Positions 42,406-53,387 of a stretch of 64,000 nucleotides of DNA are shown here, one piece after another. Under the pieces are notes generated by a model. It did not search any database, was not told the DNA's origin, and saw nothing but the letters and a program-made list of their open reading frames with translations. The position numbers were made by a program, and so were the translations under genes. Positions within the stretch are counted from its first letter, which is position 1. Every line of letters begins with the position of its first letter. The stretch comes from Arthrobacter ipis. Its GTDB lineage: Bacteria; Actinomycetota; Actinomycetes; Actinomycetales; Micrococcaceae. The stretch spans positions 18,829 through 82,828 of the forward strand of contig NZ_JAAOXD010000001.1 in the NCBI RefSeq assembly GCF_014694315.1, written 5' to 3'.

Positions 42406-43080
42406 ATGAAGGCACGCATTCTGGTGGTTGATGATGACGAGGCGCTCGCAGAAATGATCGGCATTGTCCTGCGCAACGACGGCTTTGAGCCCGTCTTCTG
42501 CGCGGACGGCGGACAGGCTCTGGACGTCTTTCGCACATCAAAGCCGGATCTCGTGCTCCTCGACCTGATGCTGCCGGGAACGGACGGCATCGAGGTATGC
42601 CGGCAGATCCGCTCCGAGTCGGACGTGCCGATCGTCATGCTGACGGCCAAATCGGACACCTCCGATGTGGTCAGGGGACTGGAGTCGGGTGCCGACGATT
42701 ACGTGCCCAAGCCCTTCAAGCCGGCGGAACTTGTTGCCCGGGTGCGGGCGCGCCTGCGCCCCGGTGACCAGAAGGCGCCCGAAACGCTGCGCATTGCGGA
42801 CATCACCATCGACGTCGCCGGCCACCTGGTGAGCCGTGGCGACGAGCGGATTTCACTGACCCCGCTCGAATTCGATCTCCTGGTGGCCCTGGCGCGCAAG
42901 CCCTGGCAGGTATTCACCCGCGAGCTGCTTCTTGAGCAGGTCTGGGGCTACCGGCACGCGGCTGACACCCGGCTGGTCAATGTCCATGTCCAGCGACTGC
43001 GGTCCAAGATTGAACGTGATCCGGAAGCTCCGGAAGTTGTAATGACGGTTCGTGGTGTCGGCTACAAAGCAGGGTCCTGA
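42406..43080 (+). CDS. mtrA: Response regulator MtrA
   Basis: A 224-residue OmpR/PhoB-type regulator. The receiver domain has the acidic pocket (VVDDDE), the phosphoacceptor Asp in LLDLMLPG and the conserved Lys in LTAKSD. The C-terminal winged HTH contains LTPLEFDLLVALARKPWQVFTRELLLEQVWGYRHAADTRLVNVHVQRLRSKIE. Actinobacterial MtrA controls cell wall hydrolases, osmotic balance and the cell cycle. mtrB overlaps its 3' end, and lpqB follows, as in most actinobacteria. The region before the ATG is unusually A/T-rich. Confidence 0.96.
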   Translation: MKARILVVDDDEALAEMIGIVLRNDGFEPVFCADGGQALDVFRTSKPDLVLLDLMLPGTDGIEVCRQIRSESDVPIVMLTAKSDTSDVVRGLESGADDYVPKPFKPAELVARVRARLRPGDQKAPETLRIADITIDVAGHLVSRGDERISLTPLEFDLLVALARKPWQVFTRELLLEQVWGYRHAADTRLVNVHVQRLRSKIERDPEAPEVVMTVRGVGYKAGS

Positions 43081-45121
43081 ACCGCAGGGCCAGAATCCCC
43101 CTGAGACGCCCGCGGGATCCGGTCCCCGCGGGAACTCGCCGGCGGCAGAGAACGCTCGGGACGGCGCTCGCAAACCCGGTCCGCGCCCAAGCCCGGAGCA
43201 CACCGACGCCTTCGGGGCCGGACTCGCGGGGTTGCCCTTGCGGGCCCGGATCTGGCAGCGCCGCGCCCTCATCGTCGTGCTGCGGGTCGGCCGCCTGGTG
43301 CGCACCGGCGTCGACCGCATCTTTCCCGGCATCCGGCATCTGCTGCACTCCCTGCAGCGGCGGTGGCGCAGGTCGCTGCAGTTTCGCACTGTCCTGACCA
43401 CCCTGCTGCTGTCCGTAAGCTCGTTCGCGATCGTCGGCGCTTACCTGTCCAACCAGATTGCCAACAACCTGTTCCACGAACGGCTGACGCAGGCGGAGTC
43501 CGAGACCCGCTACAACGTCAAGCAGGTGCAGGACACGTTCGACGGCGCCCAGGTCACCGACCAGTCAAGCGTGATCACGCTCGTCTACGACACCCTCAAC
43601 GCCGTTGAGGGCAAGGGCTCGGTGATCCAGCGCCGCTACGTATTTGAGGCGATGCCGGAGCAGACCAAGCCCCGCAACCGGTGGGTGGAGTCGCGCGCAT
43701 CCGACCAATTGACCATCAGCGTCATTCCCCCAGACCTCCGGGCAGCAGTCCAGGACTCCGGCAAGGAGCAGTTCTGGGCGTCCACGGAGTTCCCGGTGGG
43801 AACAGAAGACCGGCCGGGCATCGCCGTCGGCAACAAGGTGACGTTCAACGGCACGGTTTACGAGCTTTATCTGATCTACGACCTCAACACGGCACAGCAG
43901 ACCCTGAACGAAATCCAGAATGTCCTCTGGGCCGGCGGCGCTGCGCTGATCCTCATGATCGGCGGCATCGCCTGGTACGTCACGCGCAACGTGGTGAGTC
44001 CCGTCAGCCACGCCGCCGTGGTCTCGGAAAAGCTGGCAGCAGGCCAGCTGCAGGAACGCATGGTGGTCAAGGGGGAGGACGAGGTGGCACGCCTCGGGGC
44101 TTCGTTCAACCATATGGCCGCGAGCCTGCAGGAGCAGATCACGCAACTGGCCACGCTGTCCCAGATGCAGCAGCGGTTCGTTTCCGACGTGTCCCACGAG
44201 CTCCGGACCCCGCTGACCACCGTCCGGATGGCCGCTGAGGTGCTGTACGACGCCCGCAACGACTTCGACCCCATCAACAAGAGGTCCGCCGAACTGCTCT
44301 ACAACCAGGTGGAGAGGTTCCAGTCGCTGCTGGCGGACCTGCTGGAAATTTCCAGATTCGACGCCGGCGTGGCCATGCTCGACGCCGAGGCGACGGACAT
44401 CGTCCAGCTCATCTCGCACGTGATGGAGGGCGCGGCCCCCGTCGCCGAAGAGTACGGCTCGACGATGAAGCTGAATGCGCCGGAAGGCAGCGTCGTGGTG
44501 GAAATGGACTCCCGGCGCATTGACCGCATCCTCCGGAACCTGATCCTGAACGCCCTCGAACACGGCGAAGGCCGGGCGGTCAACATCTCCGTCGCCTCCA
44601 ACGCGGACGCTGTCGCCGTCACCGTCAGGGACCACGGAATCGGCATGAGTCCCGCCGAGGCGGCCCGCGTCTTCGACCGCTTCTGGCGCGCCGATCCCGC
44701 CCGGGCCCGCACCACCGGCGGCAGCGGGCTGGGCCTGTCCATTGCCACCGAGGACACCAAACTGCACAACGGCTGGCTCCAGGCCTGGGGGAACACCGGG
44801 GTCGGCTCCAACTTCAGGCTCACGCTCCCGCTTAAACAGGGCGGCACCATCACAAAGTCGCCGCTGCCCCTTGAACCTGCAGACGTGGGGCTCGGCAGGC
44901 CCGGCGACCACAGCGTCCTCGTGCTGGGTTCCGGCGCCACCGCTGCGCTGGAGGGACCAGCGCCAAAGAACTCTGCGCCGCAAGACTCCGCTGCCGCAGG
45001 TAACGCCGGCGCCGTGGCAGGGGACTTCGCCGCGGGCACGTCGCCGGCCACGAATGCCGAGCCCGCTGCGGCCGCCGCATCGCGCAAACCGGAGACAGCG
45101 CGCACCGGGGAGCGTTCGTGA
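43052..45121 (+). CDS. mtrB: Sensor histidine kinase MtrB
   Basis: A 689-residue protein. After ~125 cytoplasmic residues comes TM1 ([25 protein letters not shown]), an extracytoplasmic sensor domain of ~170 residues, TM2 ([20 protein letters not shown]), a HAMP domain, the phosphorylation His in [13 protein letters not shown], and an ATPase domain with [19 protein letters not shown] and [10 protein letters not shown]. The C-terminal ~100 residues are Ala/Pro-rich and low complexity. GTG at 43052 lies inside the end of mtrA (29-base overlap); a GTG at 43055 is equally possible. It phosphorylates MtrA and is expected to be modulated by LpqB. Confidence 0.95.
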   Translation: MVSATKQGPEPQGQNPPETPAGSGPRGNSPAAENARDGARKPGPRPSPEHTDAFGAGLAGLPLRARIWQRRALIVVLRVGRLVRTGVDRIFPGIRHLLHSLQRRWRRSLQFRTVLTTLLLSVSSFAIVGAYLSNQIANNLFHERLTQAESETRYNVKQVQDTFDGAQVTDQSSVITLVYDTLNAVEGKGSVIQRRYVFEAMPEQTKPRNRWVESRASDQLTISVIPPDLRAAVQDSGKEQFWASTEFPVGTEDRPGIAVGNKVTFNGTVYELYLIYDLNTAQQTLNEIQNVLWAGGAALILMIGGIAWYVTRNVVSPVSHAAVVSEKLAAGQLQERMVVKGEDEVARLGASFNHMAASLQEQITQLATLSQMQQRFVSDVSHELRTPLTTVRMAAEVLYDARNDFDPINKRSAELLYNQVERFQSLLADLLEISRFDAGVAMLDAEATDIVQLISHVMEGAAPVAEEYGSTMKLNAPEGSVVVEMDSRRIDRILRNLILNALEHGEGRAVNISVASNADAVAVTVRDHGIGMSPAEAARVFDRFWRADPARARTTGGSGLGLSIATEDTKLHNGWLQAWGNTGVGSNFRLTLPLKQGGTITKSPLPLEPADVGLGRPGDHSVLVLGSGATAALEGPAPKNSAPQDSAAAGNAGAVAGDFAAGTSPATNAEPAAAAASRKPETARTGERS

Positions 45122-46836
45122 GCCGGGGGCGTCCGGCAGCCCGCGGGGTTGCTGCAGGGCTGCTGGCCGTCATTCTGCTGTTCCTGGCGTCGTGCGCCCA
45201 GATTCCGCGGTCCGGGCCTGTTGGGAAGAGCACGGACGAAAGCGCGGGAAATCCCAACGCTCCCGTGTTCTTTCCCGTCGCGCCGCGCACCGGGTCCAGT
45301 CCCGAAGCGGTCATTGAGGACTTCTACCTGGCAGGCAGCGGGTATGAGGACGACTACGCCGTGGCGCGGCAGTACCTGACCCAGGCTTCCTCCGTTGCCT
45401 GGAAGCCGGACCAGCGGACACTGGTGTTCCGCTCCGAGCGCGTGGTGAAAACCGGCGTCGAGGGCGTCTATAACTACGAACTGGACGTCGCGTACTCAGT
45501 AGATTCCGACGGCGTGGCCACCCCGATGCCGGAAGGAACCAAGGAAAACATCCCCGTGACGCTGGTGCAGGTTGACGGCGAATGGCGCATCTCCAAGATC
45601 CCGGACGGCACTGCCATTCCCGAGGAGACCTTCAAGGTCATCTACGGCGCGTATCCCATCTACTTCTACGACCCCAGCTTCACGTATGCCGTTCCGGATG
45701 TGCGCTGGTTTATCAAGAAGAAAACGGTGAAGGCCATGACGAGCGCCCTGCTCGGCGGACCCGCCCCGTATCTGAAGGGCGCCGTGGTCAGTGCGTTCCC
45801 CTCCGGAATGAAACTTGCCAGGGAATCGGTGCCGGTAGTTTCAGGCGCGGCGCAGGTTGACCTGTCGGCCAAGGAGCTGACCGAGGCCTCCACCGAGGAC
45901 AGGCTGAGGATGCAGACGCAGCTGGCCCTGACGTTCCGCAGCCAGCCGGACGTCATCAACGTGGAGCTGCGGGCGAACCAGGACCTTGTCCGCGTGGAGG
46001 ACAACGGTTCAGTCCTGCCTCCGGTCCAGAACAGAAATGCCCCCGCGCGCCAGATCGCCATCAGCAACAACGAGCTGGTGCGGTACGAGAACAACAGGGT
46101 GTCGCCGCTGCCCGACATGCAGCCGGTGGCCGGCCTGAAACCGCGTTCGCCCGCCGAATCGCCCATCTCGCAGACGGTGGCGTTTTTGAACGGCAGCCGC
46201 AGCACCCTCTATTCGATGGTGCCAGGCCAGCCCGCGCGCGCCCTGACCACCCGCAGCACGCTGACGCACCCGTCGTTCAGCCTGCACGACTGGCTGTGGA
46301 CTGCCGGTCCCGGAGCCCAGGGCGTCACCGAAATCACGGCCTTCCGTCCCACCGGTGTGGCCCAGGGCGCCCCGGTGCCGACCGTCACGCTGACCCCTTC
46401 CTGGCTGGCCGGCCGCAACGTGAAGGATTTCCGGGTGTCCCGGGAAGGGGTGCGGGCACTGGTCATCTCCGAGCAGAACGGGGAGACACGCGTGCAGGTG
46501 ACGGGGATCATCCACAGTGCCGACGGTACGCCGAAGGAACTGACGGCGCCCATCACGCTGCAGTCCAGCGGAAATCCCGACCAGGGCGTATGGGTAAATG
46601 ACACCACCGTTGCGGTGATGAAGGGCGCGTCGACGTCCAACGTGACGCCGGAACTCCTCTCGCTCACCGCCTCCCAGCCGCAGAAGCTGGCCCCCTGGCC
46701 GGGGCTGGTTGCCCTCAGCGCCGGCAACGGCCCCGAGGAAATCTACGCCCAGTCCAGGGACGGTATCTTCCAGAGGCTCGGCAACGGGTGGTCGGCGCAG
46801 CTGAAGGGACCCACGGACCCGTCGTTCCCGGGCTGA
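45118..46836 (+). CDS. lpqB: Lipoprotein LpqB
   Basis: A 572-residue protein with a signal peptide and lipobox LASC ([15 protein letters not shown]). The GerMN domain at about residues 200-310 contains [24 protein letters not shown]; a beta-propeller-like C-terminal domain follows (residues ~330-570). LpqB binds the outer domain of MtrB and tunes the MtrAB system. The GTG overlaps the mtrB stop (GTGA). Length and order match other actinobacterial mtrAB-lpqB operons. Confidence 0.95.
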   Translation: MSRGRPAARGVAAGLLAVILLFLASCAQIPRSGPVGKSTDESAGNPNAPVFFPVAPRTGSSPEAVIEDFYLAGSGYEDDYAVARQYLTQASSVAWKPDQRTLVFRSERVVKTGVEGVYNYELDVAYSVDSDGVATPMPEGTKENIPVTLVQVDGEWRISKIPDGTAIPEETFKVIYGAYPIYFYDPSFTYAVPDVRWFIKKKTVKAMTSALLGGPAPYLKGAVVSAFPSGMKLARESVPVVSGAAQVDLSAKELTEASTEDRLRMQTQLALTFRSQPDVINVELRANQDLVRVEDNGSVLPPVQNRNAPARQIAISNNELVRYENNRVSPLPDMQPVAGLKPRSPAESPISQTVAFLNGSRSTLYSMVPGQPARALTTRSTLTHPSFSLHDWLWTAGPGAQGVTEITAFRPTGVAQGAPVPTVTLTPSWLAGRNVKDFRVSREGVRALVISEQNGETRVQVTGIIHSADGTPKELTAPITLQSSGNPDQGVWVNDTTVAVMKGASTSNVTPELLSLTASQPQKLAPWPGLVALSAGNGPEEIYAQSRDGIFQRLGNGWSAQLKGPTDPSFPG

Positions 46837-46923
46837 CCGTTCCCCGACCTTCCTGCGTGGGGCGTTTTCCACATGGGCTAGCTGCCCCTTTTCCGACCGG
46901 CGGTGCCGGGCCACCCTTGAACC

Positions 46924-47838
46924 GTGGGGAGCCATTGGACGCGAGACGGCTGGGGGACTTCGGCAGACCCGGACCTCCTGGCCCAGCCGCTTTGGCACGC
47001 CCGCCACCGGGGGGAGCACCGTCAGCGCCTCCTGCAGGCCTGGGACCTGCTGGCCCGGGCTGCGGCCGACATCGTGGCCCTGGCGCTGCCGGTGGAATGC
47101 GTCTGTTGCGGCAAGGAGGATCTGGCGCTGTGTGCCGGCTGCGAGCGCAGGCTCCGGATGCTCACCCGCCATCCCTTCCGGGCGGAGACCGGGGCGCCCG
47201 CGCTCATGGACACCGACGGCTCAGTCATCCTTCCAGTGGTGGCGGCGGGCATCTACCGCGAGGAGCTTTCCCAGTCGATCCTGGCCTTCAAGCGCCACGG
47301 CCAGGGTCAGCTGCGGACCGTGCTGTCGAAAGTATTGGCCGGCGCACTCGCAGCGGCCTATGCGGGTACGGACGCCATGGTGCTCGTTCCGGTCCCAAGC
47401 AGCGGCAGCGCCTACCGGAAACGCGGGTTCAGTCCCGTCCATCTGCTGTTGGCCGGGGTCAGGCGAAGCTTCGACGGACGCCGCCCGGAATGCACTGATG
47501 CGCTGCGCAAGGTCAGGAACCCTGGAACCGGCAGCGGCCTGACCGGAAACGGCCTGTCCGGTGGGCAGAAGGGACTCGGCAGGGGAGACAGGTCGCGAAA
47601 GGTCCGCGGCTCCATGCGCACCGTGCGGGGCATGCGCGGACGCTCGCTGCGGGGGAGACAGTGCATCATTGTCGACGACGTCCTGACCACTGGTGCCACT
47701 CTGGCGGAGGCTGCCCGGGCCATCCACGAAGCCGGCGGAATTGTGCGCGGCGCCGTGGTCCTGGCCGCAACCCGCGCACCCGATGCGGCGGCTGGACCGG
47801 CGCTGTCCCGGCATCCTGCGGGACTGCCTGCGCCGTAG
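46924..47838 (+). CDS. ComF family phosphoribosyltransferase-like protein
   Basis: A 304-residue protein. The N-terminal part has two zinc-ribbon CxxC pairs (CVCCGKEDLALCAGC), and the C-terminal type I phosphoribosyltransferase fold has the PRPP loop CIIVDDVLTTGATL; VPVPSSGSAYRKRGFSPVHLLL is the ComF signature. A Gly/Arg/Lys-rich insertion of about 35 residues (NPGTGSGLTGNG onwards) sits before the PRPP loop. In naturally competent bacteria ComF acts in DNA uptake; its role in actinobacteria is unclear. The GTG start is inferred as the first after lpqB; it has only a weak ribosome site. Confidence 0.88.
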   Translation: MGSHWTRDGWGTSADPDLLAQPLWHARHRGEHRQRLLQAWDLLARAAADIVALALPVECVCCGKEDLALCAGCERRLRMLTRHPFRAETGAPALMDTDGSVILPVVAAGIYREELSQSILAFKRHGQGQLRTVLSKVLAGALAAAYAGTDAMVLVPVPSSGSAYRKRGFSPVHLLLAGVRRSFDGRRPECTDALRKVRNPGTGSGLTGNGLSGGQKGLGRGDRSRKVRGSMRTVRGMRGRSLRGRQCIIVDDVLTTGATLAEAARAIHEAGGIVRGAVVLAATRAPDAAAGPALSRHPAGLPAP

Positions 47839-48021
47839 CTGAGACATAGAAAAAAATAAACTGCGAAAGGATGAATAACTTGTTGCTATGAACTAACGTC
47901 GGATATGGGTACCAAGATCAGTTGTACCTTTCGATAGCGGCTCGGAAAGGGGCTCGACTGTCAATCAGATCGTCCCCCGGAAGTGCCGCCGTCGTGTCAC
48001 CGAAGTCATTTGGAGGGCACC

Positions 48022-48747
48022 ATGGAGTTCATGATCAGCGGACGAAATCTGACGGTCTCGGACCGATTCCGCGAATACGCCGGCGAGAAGATCTCGAAGA
48101 TCGAATCGCTTGGGGACAAGGTCCAGAGGGTCGACGCGAAGGTTTCAAAGGAAACAAATGCGCGGCAGACCGGTGACCAGCTCACGGTTGAAGTGACAGT
48201 CCTGGGCCGAGGCCCCGTGATCCGTGCCGAAGCAAGCGCCGCAGATAAGTTCGCCGCGTTCGACCTCGCCTACAACAAGCTGCTTGAGCGGCTGCGCAGG
48301 GCCAAGGACCGCAAGAAGGTCCACCACGGGCGGCACACGCCCAAGGCCGTACGCGAGGCAACTGCAACACTGGAGCCCGCGAGCTCCAACCAGCCCATCT
48401 ACGTCGAAGCGAGCAATAACACCCAGGCTGCTCCGCAACCGGCTGAGAAATCGCCGTACGACGTCGACAACGACATCCCCGCCGGCGACTCGCCGGTACT
48501 GATCCGGCGCAAAGTGTTCCCGGCCGCGTCCCTCACCCTTGACGACGCCGTGGACAACATGGAACTTATCGGTCACGACTTTTACCTTTTCGTGGACAAG
48601 GCCACGAACGCGCCATCGGTTGTGTACCGGCGCCGCGGCTGGACGTATGGGGTTATCACCCTGGACCACTACTGCGAACCCGGCGAGAACACGCATGAGG
48701 AGAAAATCCTTGCGTACCGCTCGGATGATGCGGCCGCAACTGCCTAA
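48022..48747 (+). CDS. hpf: Ribosome hibernation promoting factor, long form
   Basis: A 241-residue protein with the N-terminal HPF/RaiA domain (MISGRNLTVSDRFREYAGEKISKIE; RLRRAKDRKK) and the C-terminal dimerisation domain (RRKVFPAASLTLDDAVDNMELIGHDFYLFVD... YRRRGWTYGVITL), joined by a Pro/Gln/Asn linker. Long HPF dimers link two 70S ribosomes into inactive 100S particles in stationary phase. GGAGG sits about 5 bases before the ATG. The 180-base upstream region is A/T-richer than average and probably carries a stress-controlled promoter; no clear box was identified. Confidence 0.96.
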   Translation: MEFMISGRNLTVSDRFREYAGEKISKIESLGDKVQRVDAKVSKETNARQTGDQLTVEVTVLGRGPVIRAEASAADKFAAFDLAYNKLLERLRRAKDRKKVHHGRHTPKAVREATATLEPASSNQPIYVEASNNTQAAPQPAEKSPYDVDNDIPAGDSPVLIRRKVFPAASLTLDDAVDNMELIGHDFYLFVDKATNAPSVVYRRRGWTYGVITLDHYCEPGENTHEEKILAYRSDDAAATA

Positions 48748-48776
48748 GATGGTGCCCAGGCAACGAAAGGGCTGAC

Positions 48777-49991
48777 ATGGGTGCATCGCTGAGCCTCTCG
48801 CAGGCGCGGCGGATCGCACTGGCAGCCCAGGGACTGGACAAAGGACGGCCCACCGGCCCCGTGACCTCACGGGCGGTGGGCCGGACCTTTGCCCGGATTC
48901 AACTCGTGCAAATCGATTCGGTCAACGTTCTGGCCCGGAGCCATTTCCTCCCGTTCTTTTCCAGGCTCGGCGACTACGACCGCGCCATCCTCCAGCAAAT
49001 GGCAGGCAGGCACCCGCGGCGGATGATGGAGTACTGGGCGCACGAAGCCAGCTACATCCGGCCGGAACACTTCCCGGACCTGGTGGTGTGGCAGAACCGC
49101 AGATGGGTCGGGGCTTCGGGAATGGATCCAGGGCTGCGTTCCGGTGTGACCGGCAGGGTCCTGTCCGCGCTCGCCGACGGCAGGCCCATGACGGCCGCCG
49201 AGCTCACCGCCAGGCTCGGGCACGTTGAGGACCGCAAGCACGTCGATTGGGGCTGGAACTGGAACGCCGTCAAGCGCGTGCTGGAGCACCTGTTTGAAGA
49301 GGGGGTCGTCTCGTCGGCGTCAAGGACGGACCAGTTCGAACGGCAGTATGCTCTGACCCGGCAGGTTTTGCCCGGGCACGACCCCGAAGCAGTACCTGAC
49401 CCTTCGGCCGCCATGGACAGGCTCATCGATGCGGCGGCGCAGGCGCACGGTATCGGAACCGTGCGGTGCTTCGCGGACTACTTCAGGGCTCCGGTGAAGG
49501 CAGCTGCGGACTCTGTTCAGCGCCTGGTCGATGCCGGACGCCTGGAACCGGTGACGGTGGCAGGCTGGGATCGGCAGGTGTACCGCCACGCCCAGGCCCG
49601 ACTGCCACGCCAGGCTGCCGGAAGGGCGCTGCTCAGCCCGTTCGATTCGCTGGTGTTTGAACGGCGCAGGCTTGAGGAGCTCTTCGGGTTTCACTACCGG
49701 ATCGAGATTTACACCCCCGCGGCCAAACGCCGGTTTGGCTACTACGTGCTCCCATTCCTGCTCCGGGACCGCATTGTGGCCAGGGTGGACCTGAAGGCAG
49801 ACCGGGCAGCGGGGCTGTTGCTTGCCAAGGCGTGCTTCGGTGAGCCGGACGCTCCGGCGGACACCGCCGTCGAACTCGCTGCCGAACTGCACCTGATGGC
49901 AGGTTGGCTGGGATTGGACGGCGTAACCGTCTCGCCGGTGGGGGACCTTGCCCCCGCGGTGGCGGCGGCCAGTAACGGCTATCCGCTGTGA
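48777..49991 (+). CDS. YcaQ-like winged-helix DNA glycosylase family protein (HTH_42)
   Basis: A 404-residue protein of the HTH_42 family. The QID in FARIQLVQIDSVNVLARSHFLPFFSRLG corresponds to the catalytic Q-x-D/Q motif of YcaQ/AlkZ interstrand-crosslink DNA glycosylases; the D form is typical of the YcaQ branch. Other conserved segments are RMMEYWAHEASYIRPE and LLSPFDSLVFERRRLEELFGFHYRIEIYTPAAKRRFGYYVLPFL. It likely removes alkylated or crosslinked bases, but the substrate is not shown. GAAAGGG lies about 7 bases before the ATG. It lies between hpf and secA. Confidence 0.85.
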   Translation: MGASLSLSQARRIALAAQGLDKGRPTGPVTSRAVGRTFARIQLVQIDSVNVLARSHFLPFFSRLGDYDRAILQQMAGRHPRRMMEYWAHEASYIRPEHFPDLVVWQNRRWVGASGMDPGLRSGVTGRVLSALADGRPMTAAELTARLGHVEDRKHVDWGWNWNAVKRVLEHLFEEGVVSSASRTDQFERQYALTRQVLPGHDPEAVPDPSAAMDRLIDAAAQAHGIGTVRCFADYFRAPVKAAADSVQRLVDAGRLEPVTVAGWDRQVYRHAQARLPRQAAGRALLSPFDSLVFERRRLEELFGFHYRIEIYTPAAKRRFGYYVLPFLLRDRIVARVDLKADRAAGLLLAKACFGEPDAPADTAVELAAELHLMAGWLGLDGVTVSPVGDLAPAVAAASNGYPL

Positions 49992-50025
49992 GGGAACAGG
50001 GGCAACGTGCCGTGTGTCTCTCCCG

Positions 50026-50031
50026 TAGACT
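50026..50031 (+). promoter_or_regulatory. Candidate -10 box for secA
   Basis: TAGACT; the predicted 5' leader would be about 39 bases. GGGAG (50063-50067) is the ribosome site, 9 bases before the GTG. Confidence 0.4.
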
Positions 50032-50076
50032 AAATCACGCCAGAATTCGGCAGCATGAGACTGGGAGCAACTTCAC

Positions 50077-52809
50077 GTGGCATCACTAATCGAAAAAATT
50101 CTCCGCACAGGTGACAAGAAGCTCCTGAGGCAACTGCGGAACTATGCTGATTCCATTAACGCCCTTGAAGACTCGTTCCAAACCTTCACGGATGCGGAAC
50201 TGCGTGAAGAAACAGACCGGCTCCGGGCGCGCCACCAGGACGGCGAAAAGCTCGATGACCTCCTGCCGGAAGCCTTTGCCGCCGTCCGTGAGGCGTCATC
50301 CCGGACACTCGGCATGCGGCACTTCGACGTCCAGCTCATGGGTGGCGCTGCCCTGCACCTGGGCAACATCGCCGAAATGAAGACCGGTGAAGGCAAGACG
50401 CTGGTGGCCACTGCTCCGGCCTACCTCAACGCCCTTACCGGAAACGGCGTGCACGTTGTCACCGTGAACGACTACCTGGCCGAATACCAGTCTGAGCTCA
50501 TGGGCCGCGTCTACCGCTTCCTGGGTCTCACCAGCGGCTGCATCCTTGCCAACCAGGACCCGTCTGTCCGCCGCGAGCAGTACGCTGCCGACATCACCTA
50601 CGGCACCAACAACGAATTCGGCTTCGACTACCTCCGCGACAACATGGCCTGGGACAAGACCGAACTGGTGCAGCGCGGCCACCACTTCGCGATCGTCGAT
50701 GAAGTCGACTCGATCCTCATCGATGAGGCCCGTACGCCGCTGATCATTTCCGGCCCTGCCCAGGGCGACACCAACCGCTGGTACAGCGAGTTCGCCAAGG
50801 TTGTCCTGCGCCTGCAGCCGGAGAAGGACTACGAAGTCGATGAGAAGAAGCGCACCGTCGGCGTGCTTGAAAGCGGCATCGAGAAGGTTGAGGACTACCT
50901 CGGCATCCAGAACCTCTACGAGTCCGCCAACACGCCCCTGATCGGCTTCCTCAACAACGCCATCAAAGCCAAGGAGCTGTTCAAGCGGGACAAGGACTAC
51001 GTCATCCTCGACGGCGAGGTCCTCATCGTTGACGAGCACACCGGCCGTATTCTGGCCGGCCGCCGCTACAACGAGGGCATGCACCAGGCGATCGAGGCCA
51101 AAGAGGGCGTCGAGATCAAGGCGGAGAACCAGACCCTCGCAACAGTGACGCTGCAGAACTACTTCCGCATGTACGACAAGCTCTCCGGCATGACCGGCAC
51201 GGCCGAGACTGAAGCCGCCGAATTCATGAGCACGTACAAGCTCGGGGTGGTGGCCATCCCCACGAACCGCGACATGCAGCGGATCGACCAGTCCGACCTG
51301 GTGTACAAGAACGAAGTGGTCAAGTTCGAGGCCGTCGTCCGGGACATCGCCGAACGCCACGAGAACGGCCAGCCGGTCCTGGTGGGCACCACCAGCGTCG
51401 AAAAGAGCGAGTACCTCTCGCGCCTGCTGGCGAAGGAGGGCATCCGGCACGAGGTCCTCAACGCCAAGAACCACGCCCGTGAAGCCGCGATCGTGGCCCA
51501 GGCGGGACGCAAGGGTGCGGTCACCGTTGCCACAAATATGGCCGGCCGCGGTACGGACATCATGCTGGGCGGCAACGCCGAGTTCACCGCCATCGCCGAA
51601 CTCGCCCAGCGGGGACTCGACCCGGAAGAAAACTCCGACGAGTACGAGGCAGCCTGGGCCGGTGCGCTGGAGGCATCGAAGAAGGCCGTCAAGGACGAGC
51701 ACGAGGAAGTCCTGGGCCTGGGCGGCCTGTACGTGCTGGGAACTGAGCGCCACGAATCCCGCCGGATCGACAACCAGCTTCGCGGCCGCTCCGGACGCCA
51801 GGGCGACCCCGGCGAGTCCCGTTTCTACCTGTCGCTGACCGACGATCTCATGCGCCTGTTCAACTCGGGTGCAGCGGAACGGCTGATGAACAGCTCCGTG
51901 CCAGACGACGTGGCGCTGGAGTCCAAACTGGTCTCGCGTGCCATCGCTTCGGCCCAGGGGCAGGTTGAAAGCCGGAACGCCGAGCAGCGAAAGAACGTCC
52001 TCAAGTACGACGACGTCCTCAACCGCCAGCGCGAAGCCATCTACGGCGACCGCCGTCGGATCCTGGAAGGCGACGACCTCCACGAGAAGGTGCAGTTCTT
52101 CCTGGAAGACACCATCAACGCACTGATCGATGAAGCAACCGCCGAGGGCAACGGCGACGACTGGGACTTCGACCAGCTCTGGACCAACCTCAAGACGCTT
52201 TACCCCGTCACCGTGACGCCACACGATGTCATCGACGAGGCAGGCGGCAAGTCGCGCATCACCGTGGAGTTCCTGAAGGAAGAAATCATGTCTGATGCCA
52301 AGCTGGTGTATCAGGCACGCGAGGAAGCCATCGGCTCCGAGAGCATGCGCGAACTCGAGCGGCGTGTCGTGCTCTCCGTCATCGGGCGGAAGTGGCAGGA
52401 ACACCTCTACGAGATGGACTACCTCAAGGAGGGCATCGGCCTGCGCGCCATGGCCCAGCGTGATCCGCTGGTGGAGTACCAGCGCGAAGGTTTCACGATG
52501 TTCCAATCCATGATGGAAGCCATCCGGGAGGAGAGCGTCGGCTTCCTCTTCAACCTCGAAGTGGAAGTCACCCCGGCCGAGGACGTCGTGGTTGCCGACG
52601 CCGGGGGCGGCCACACCGAACACCACGAGCCGCAAATCCGCGCCGCCGGTCTTGAAGCGCCGGAGAAGCCCGCCCAGCTGCAGTACACCGCGCCCCGGGA
52701 GGACGGCGGAGCCGAGACCCGGATCGAGGGCCGGGCTGCGGGGCGCTCGGGCAACCCCGCCAAGGCCGCTTCCCAGGACCGGCGCGACGGCAAGAAGAAA
52801 AAGCGCTAG
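50077..52809 (+). CDS. secA: Preprotein translocase ATPase SecA
   Basis: A 910-residue protein with Walker [15 protein letters not shown] in [20 protein letters not shown], the preprotein cross-linking domain, NBD2 ([36 protein letters not shown]) and the helical scaffold. The last ~80 residues are charged and low complexity, and no cysteine-rich zinc motif (CxCx8CH) is present, as is usual for actinobacterial SecA1. It drives post-translational export through SecYEG. GTG at 50077 has GGGAG 9 bases upstream. A terminator follows at 52822. Confidence 0.97.
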   Translation: MASLIEKILRTGDKKLLRQLRNYADSINALEDSFQTFTDAELREETDRLRARHQDGEKLDDLLPEAFAAVREASSRTLGMRHFDVQLMGGAALHLGNIAEMKTGEGKTLVATAPAYLNALTGNGVHVVTVNDYLAEYQSELMGRVYRFLGLTSGCILANQDPSVRREQYAADITYGTNNEFGFDYLRDNMAWDKTELVQRGHHFAIVDEVDSILIDEARTPLIISGPAQGDTNRWYSEFAKVVLRLQPEKDYEVDEKKRTVGVLESGIEKVEDYLGIQNLYESANTPLIGFLNNAIKAKELFKRDKDYVILDGEVLIVDEHTGRILAGRRYNEGMHQAIEAKEGVEIKAENQTLATVTLQNYFRMYDKLSGMTGTAETEAAEFMSTYKLGVVAIPTNRDMQRIDQSDLVYKNEVVKFEAVVRDIAERHENGQPVLVGTTSVEKSEYLSRLLAKEGIRHEVLNAKNHAREAAIVAQAGRKGAVTVATNMAGRGTDIMLGGNAEFTAIAELAQRGLDPEENSDEYEAAWAGALEASKKAVKDEHEEVLGLGGLYVLGTERHESRRIDNQLRGRSGRQGDPGESRFYLSLTDDLMRLFNSGAAERLMNSSVPDDVALESKLVSRAIASAQGQVESRNAEQRKNVLKYDDVLNRQREAIYGDRRRILEGDDLHEKVQFFLEDTINALIDEATAEGNGDDWDFDQLWTNLKTLYPVTVTPHDVIDEAGGKSRITVEFLKEEIMSDAKLVYQAREEAIGSESMRELERRVVLSVIGRKWQEHLYEMDYLKEGIGLRAMAQRDPLVEYQREGFTMFQSMMEAIREESVGFLFNLEVEVTPAEDVVVADAGGGHTEHHEPQIRAAGLEAPEKPAQLQYTAPREDGGAETRIEGRAAGRSGNPAKAASQDRRDGKKKKR

Positions 52810-52821
52810 CCAGAGGATGGC

Positions 52822-52860
52822 AGGAAGGGACCGGTGCAGGAGCTCCGGTCCCTTCCTTTT
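52822..52860 (+). terminator. Intrinsic terminator after secA
   Basis: AGGAAGGGACCGG (52822-52834) pairs with CCGGTCCCTTCCT (52845-52857) around a 10-base loop, followed by TTT. Confidence 0.9.
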
Positions 52861-52864
52861 CGCG

Positions 52865-53293
52865 TCAGCCAATCTCCAATGCAGTGACGCGCCAGACGTT
52901 CTTGCTGCGTTCCAGCCGGACGGCGACTGCCCGGACCCGCAGTTCATCGATCACCACCGCGCTGGCCTCATAGACATCCGGCGTCACCTCGCAGGTGCGG
53001 ACCGAGCGGACTGATGCGTTGCGGTGGAGCAGCCCCGTTGTCCGGGGAGCCCGGGCAGCCACCCGTCGAGTGAGGGCCGCCCGGTGCTGGAGCACGGTGA
53101 GGCAGCGCTGGTCCAGCCGCCGTGCCAGCTGGTGGATTGGCCTTGTTCCCGCGAGGACTTCAACGGCGGCCTGGACTGTTGCCCTGGTGATGGCGCAAAT
53201 TTCGCGTGCCTCATCTCCGGGCCCGGGAGCAGCGGCCGGGACGGGCCCAGGAACGGCGTTTCCTGCACGCTGTATCGGGGTTACTGCAGTCAT
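52865..53293 (-). CDS. Rv3235-like conserved hypothetical protein
   Basis: A 142-residue protein resembling the actinobacterial Rv3235 family, whose gene is usually close to secA. After an N-terminal Pro/Ala-rich segment, residues ~30-140 form one domain: AITRATVQAAVEVLAGTRPIHQLARRLDQRCLTVLQHR and YEASAVVIDELRVRAVAVRLERSKNVWRVTALEIG. There is no signal peptide or membrane helix. Function is unknown. It lies 94 bases downstream of the LysM gene and could be co-transcribed with it; its stop is 7 bases past the secA terminator. Confidence 0.78.
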   Translation of the reverse strand: MTAVTPIQRAGNAVPGPVPAAAPGPGDEAREICAITRATVQAAVEVLAGTRPIHQLARRLDQRCLTVLQHRAALTRRVAARAPRTTGLLHRNASVRSVRTCEVTPDVYEASAVVIDELRVRAVAVRLERSKNVWRVTALEIG

Positions 53294-53387
53294 GATCGGT
53301 CCTTCGGTAGAGGCTGGCTTGGCAAGTCCGCGGGAGCGGCGGCCGCCGCGGGGTGGGTGACGCGAAAGGAAAACATGCCAACGTCTC

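Noticed and set aside
43565..44983. A 472-codon open frame antisense to mtrB
   Set aside because: No recognisable domain; spans the conserved kinase motifs of mtrB on the other strand.
50296..52947. An 883-codon open frame antisense to secA
   Set aside because: It mirrors the codon structure of secA in a GC-rich gene and encodes a Val/Leu/Arg/His-rich sequence with no domain; secA is unmistakable on the other strand.
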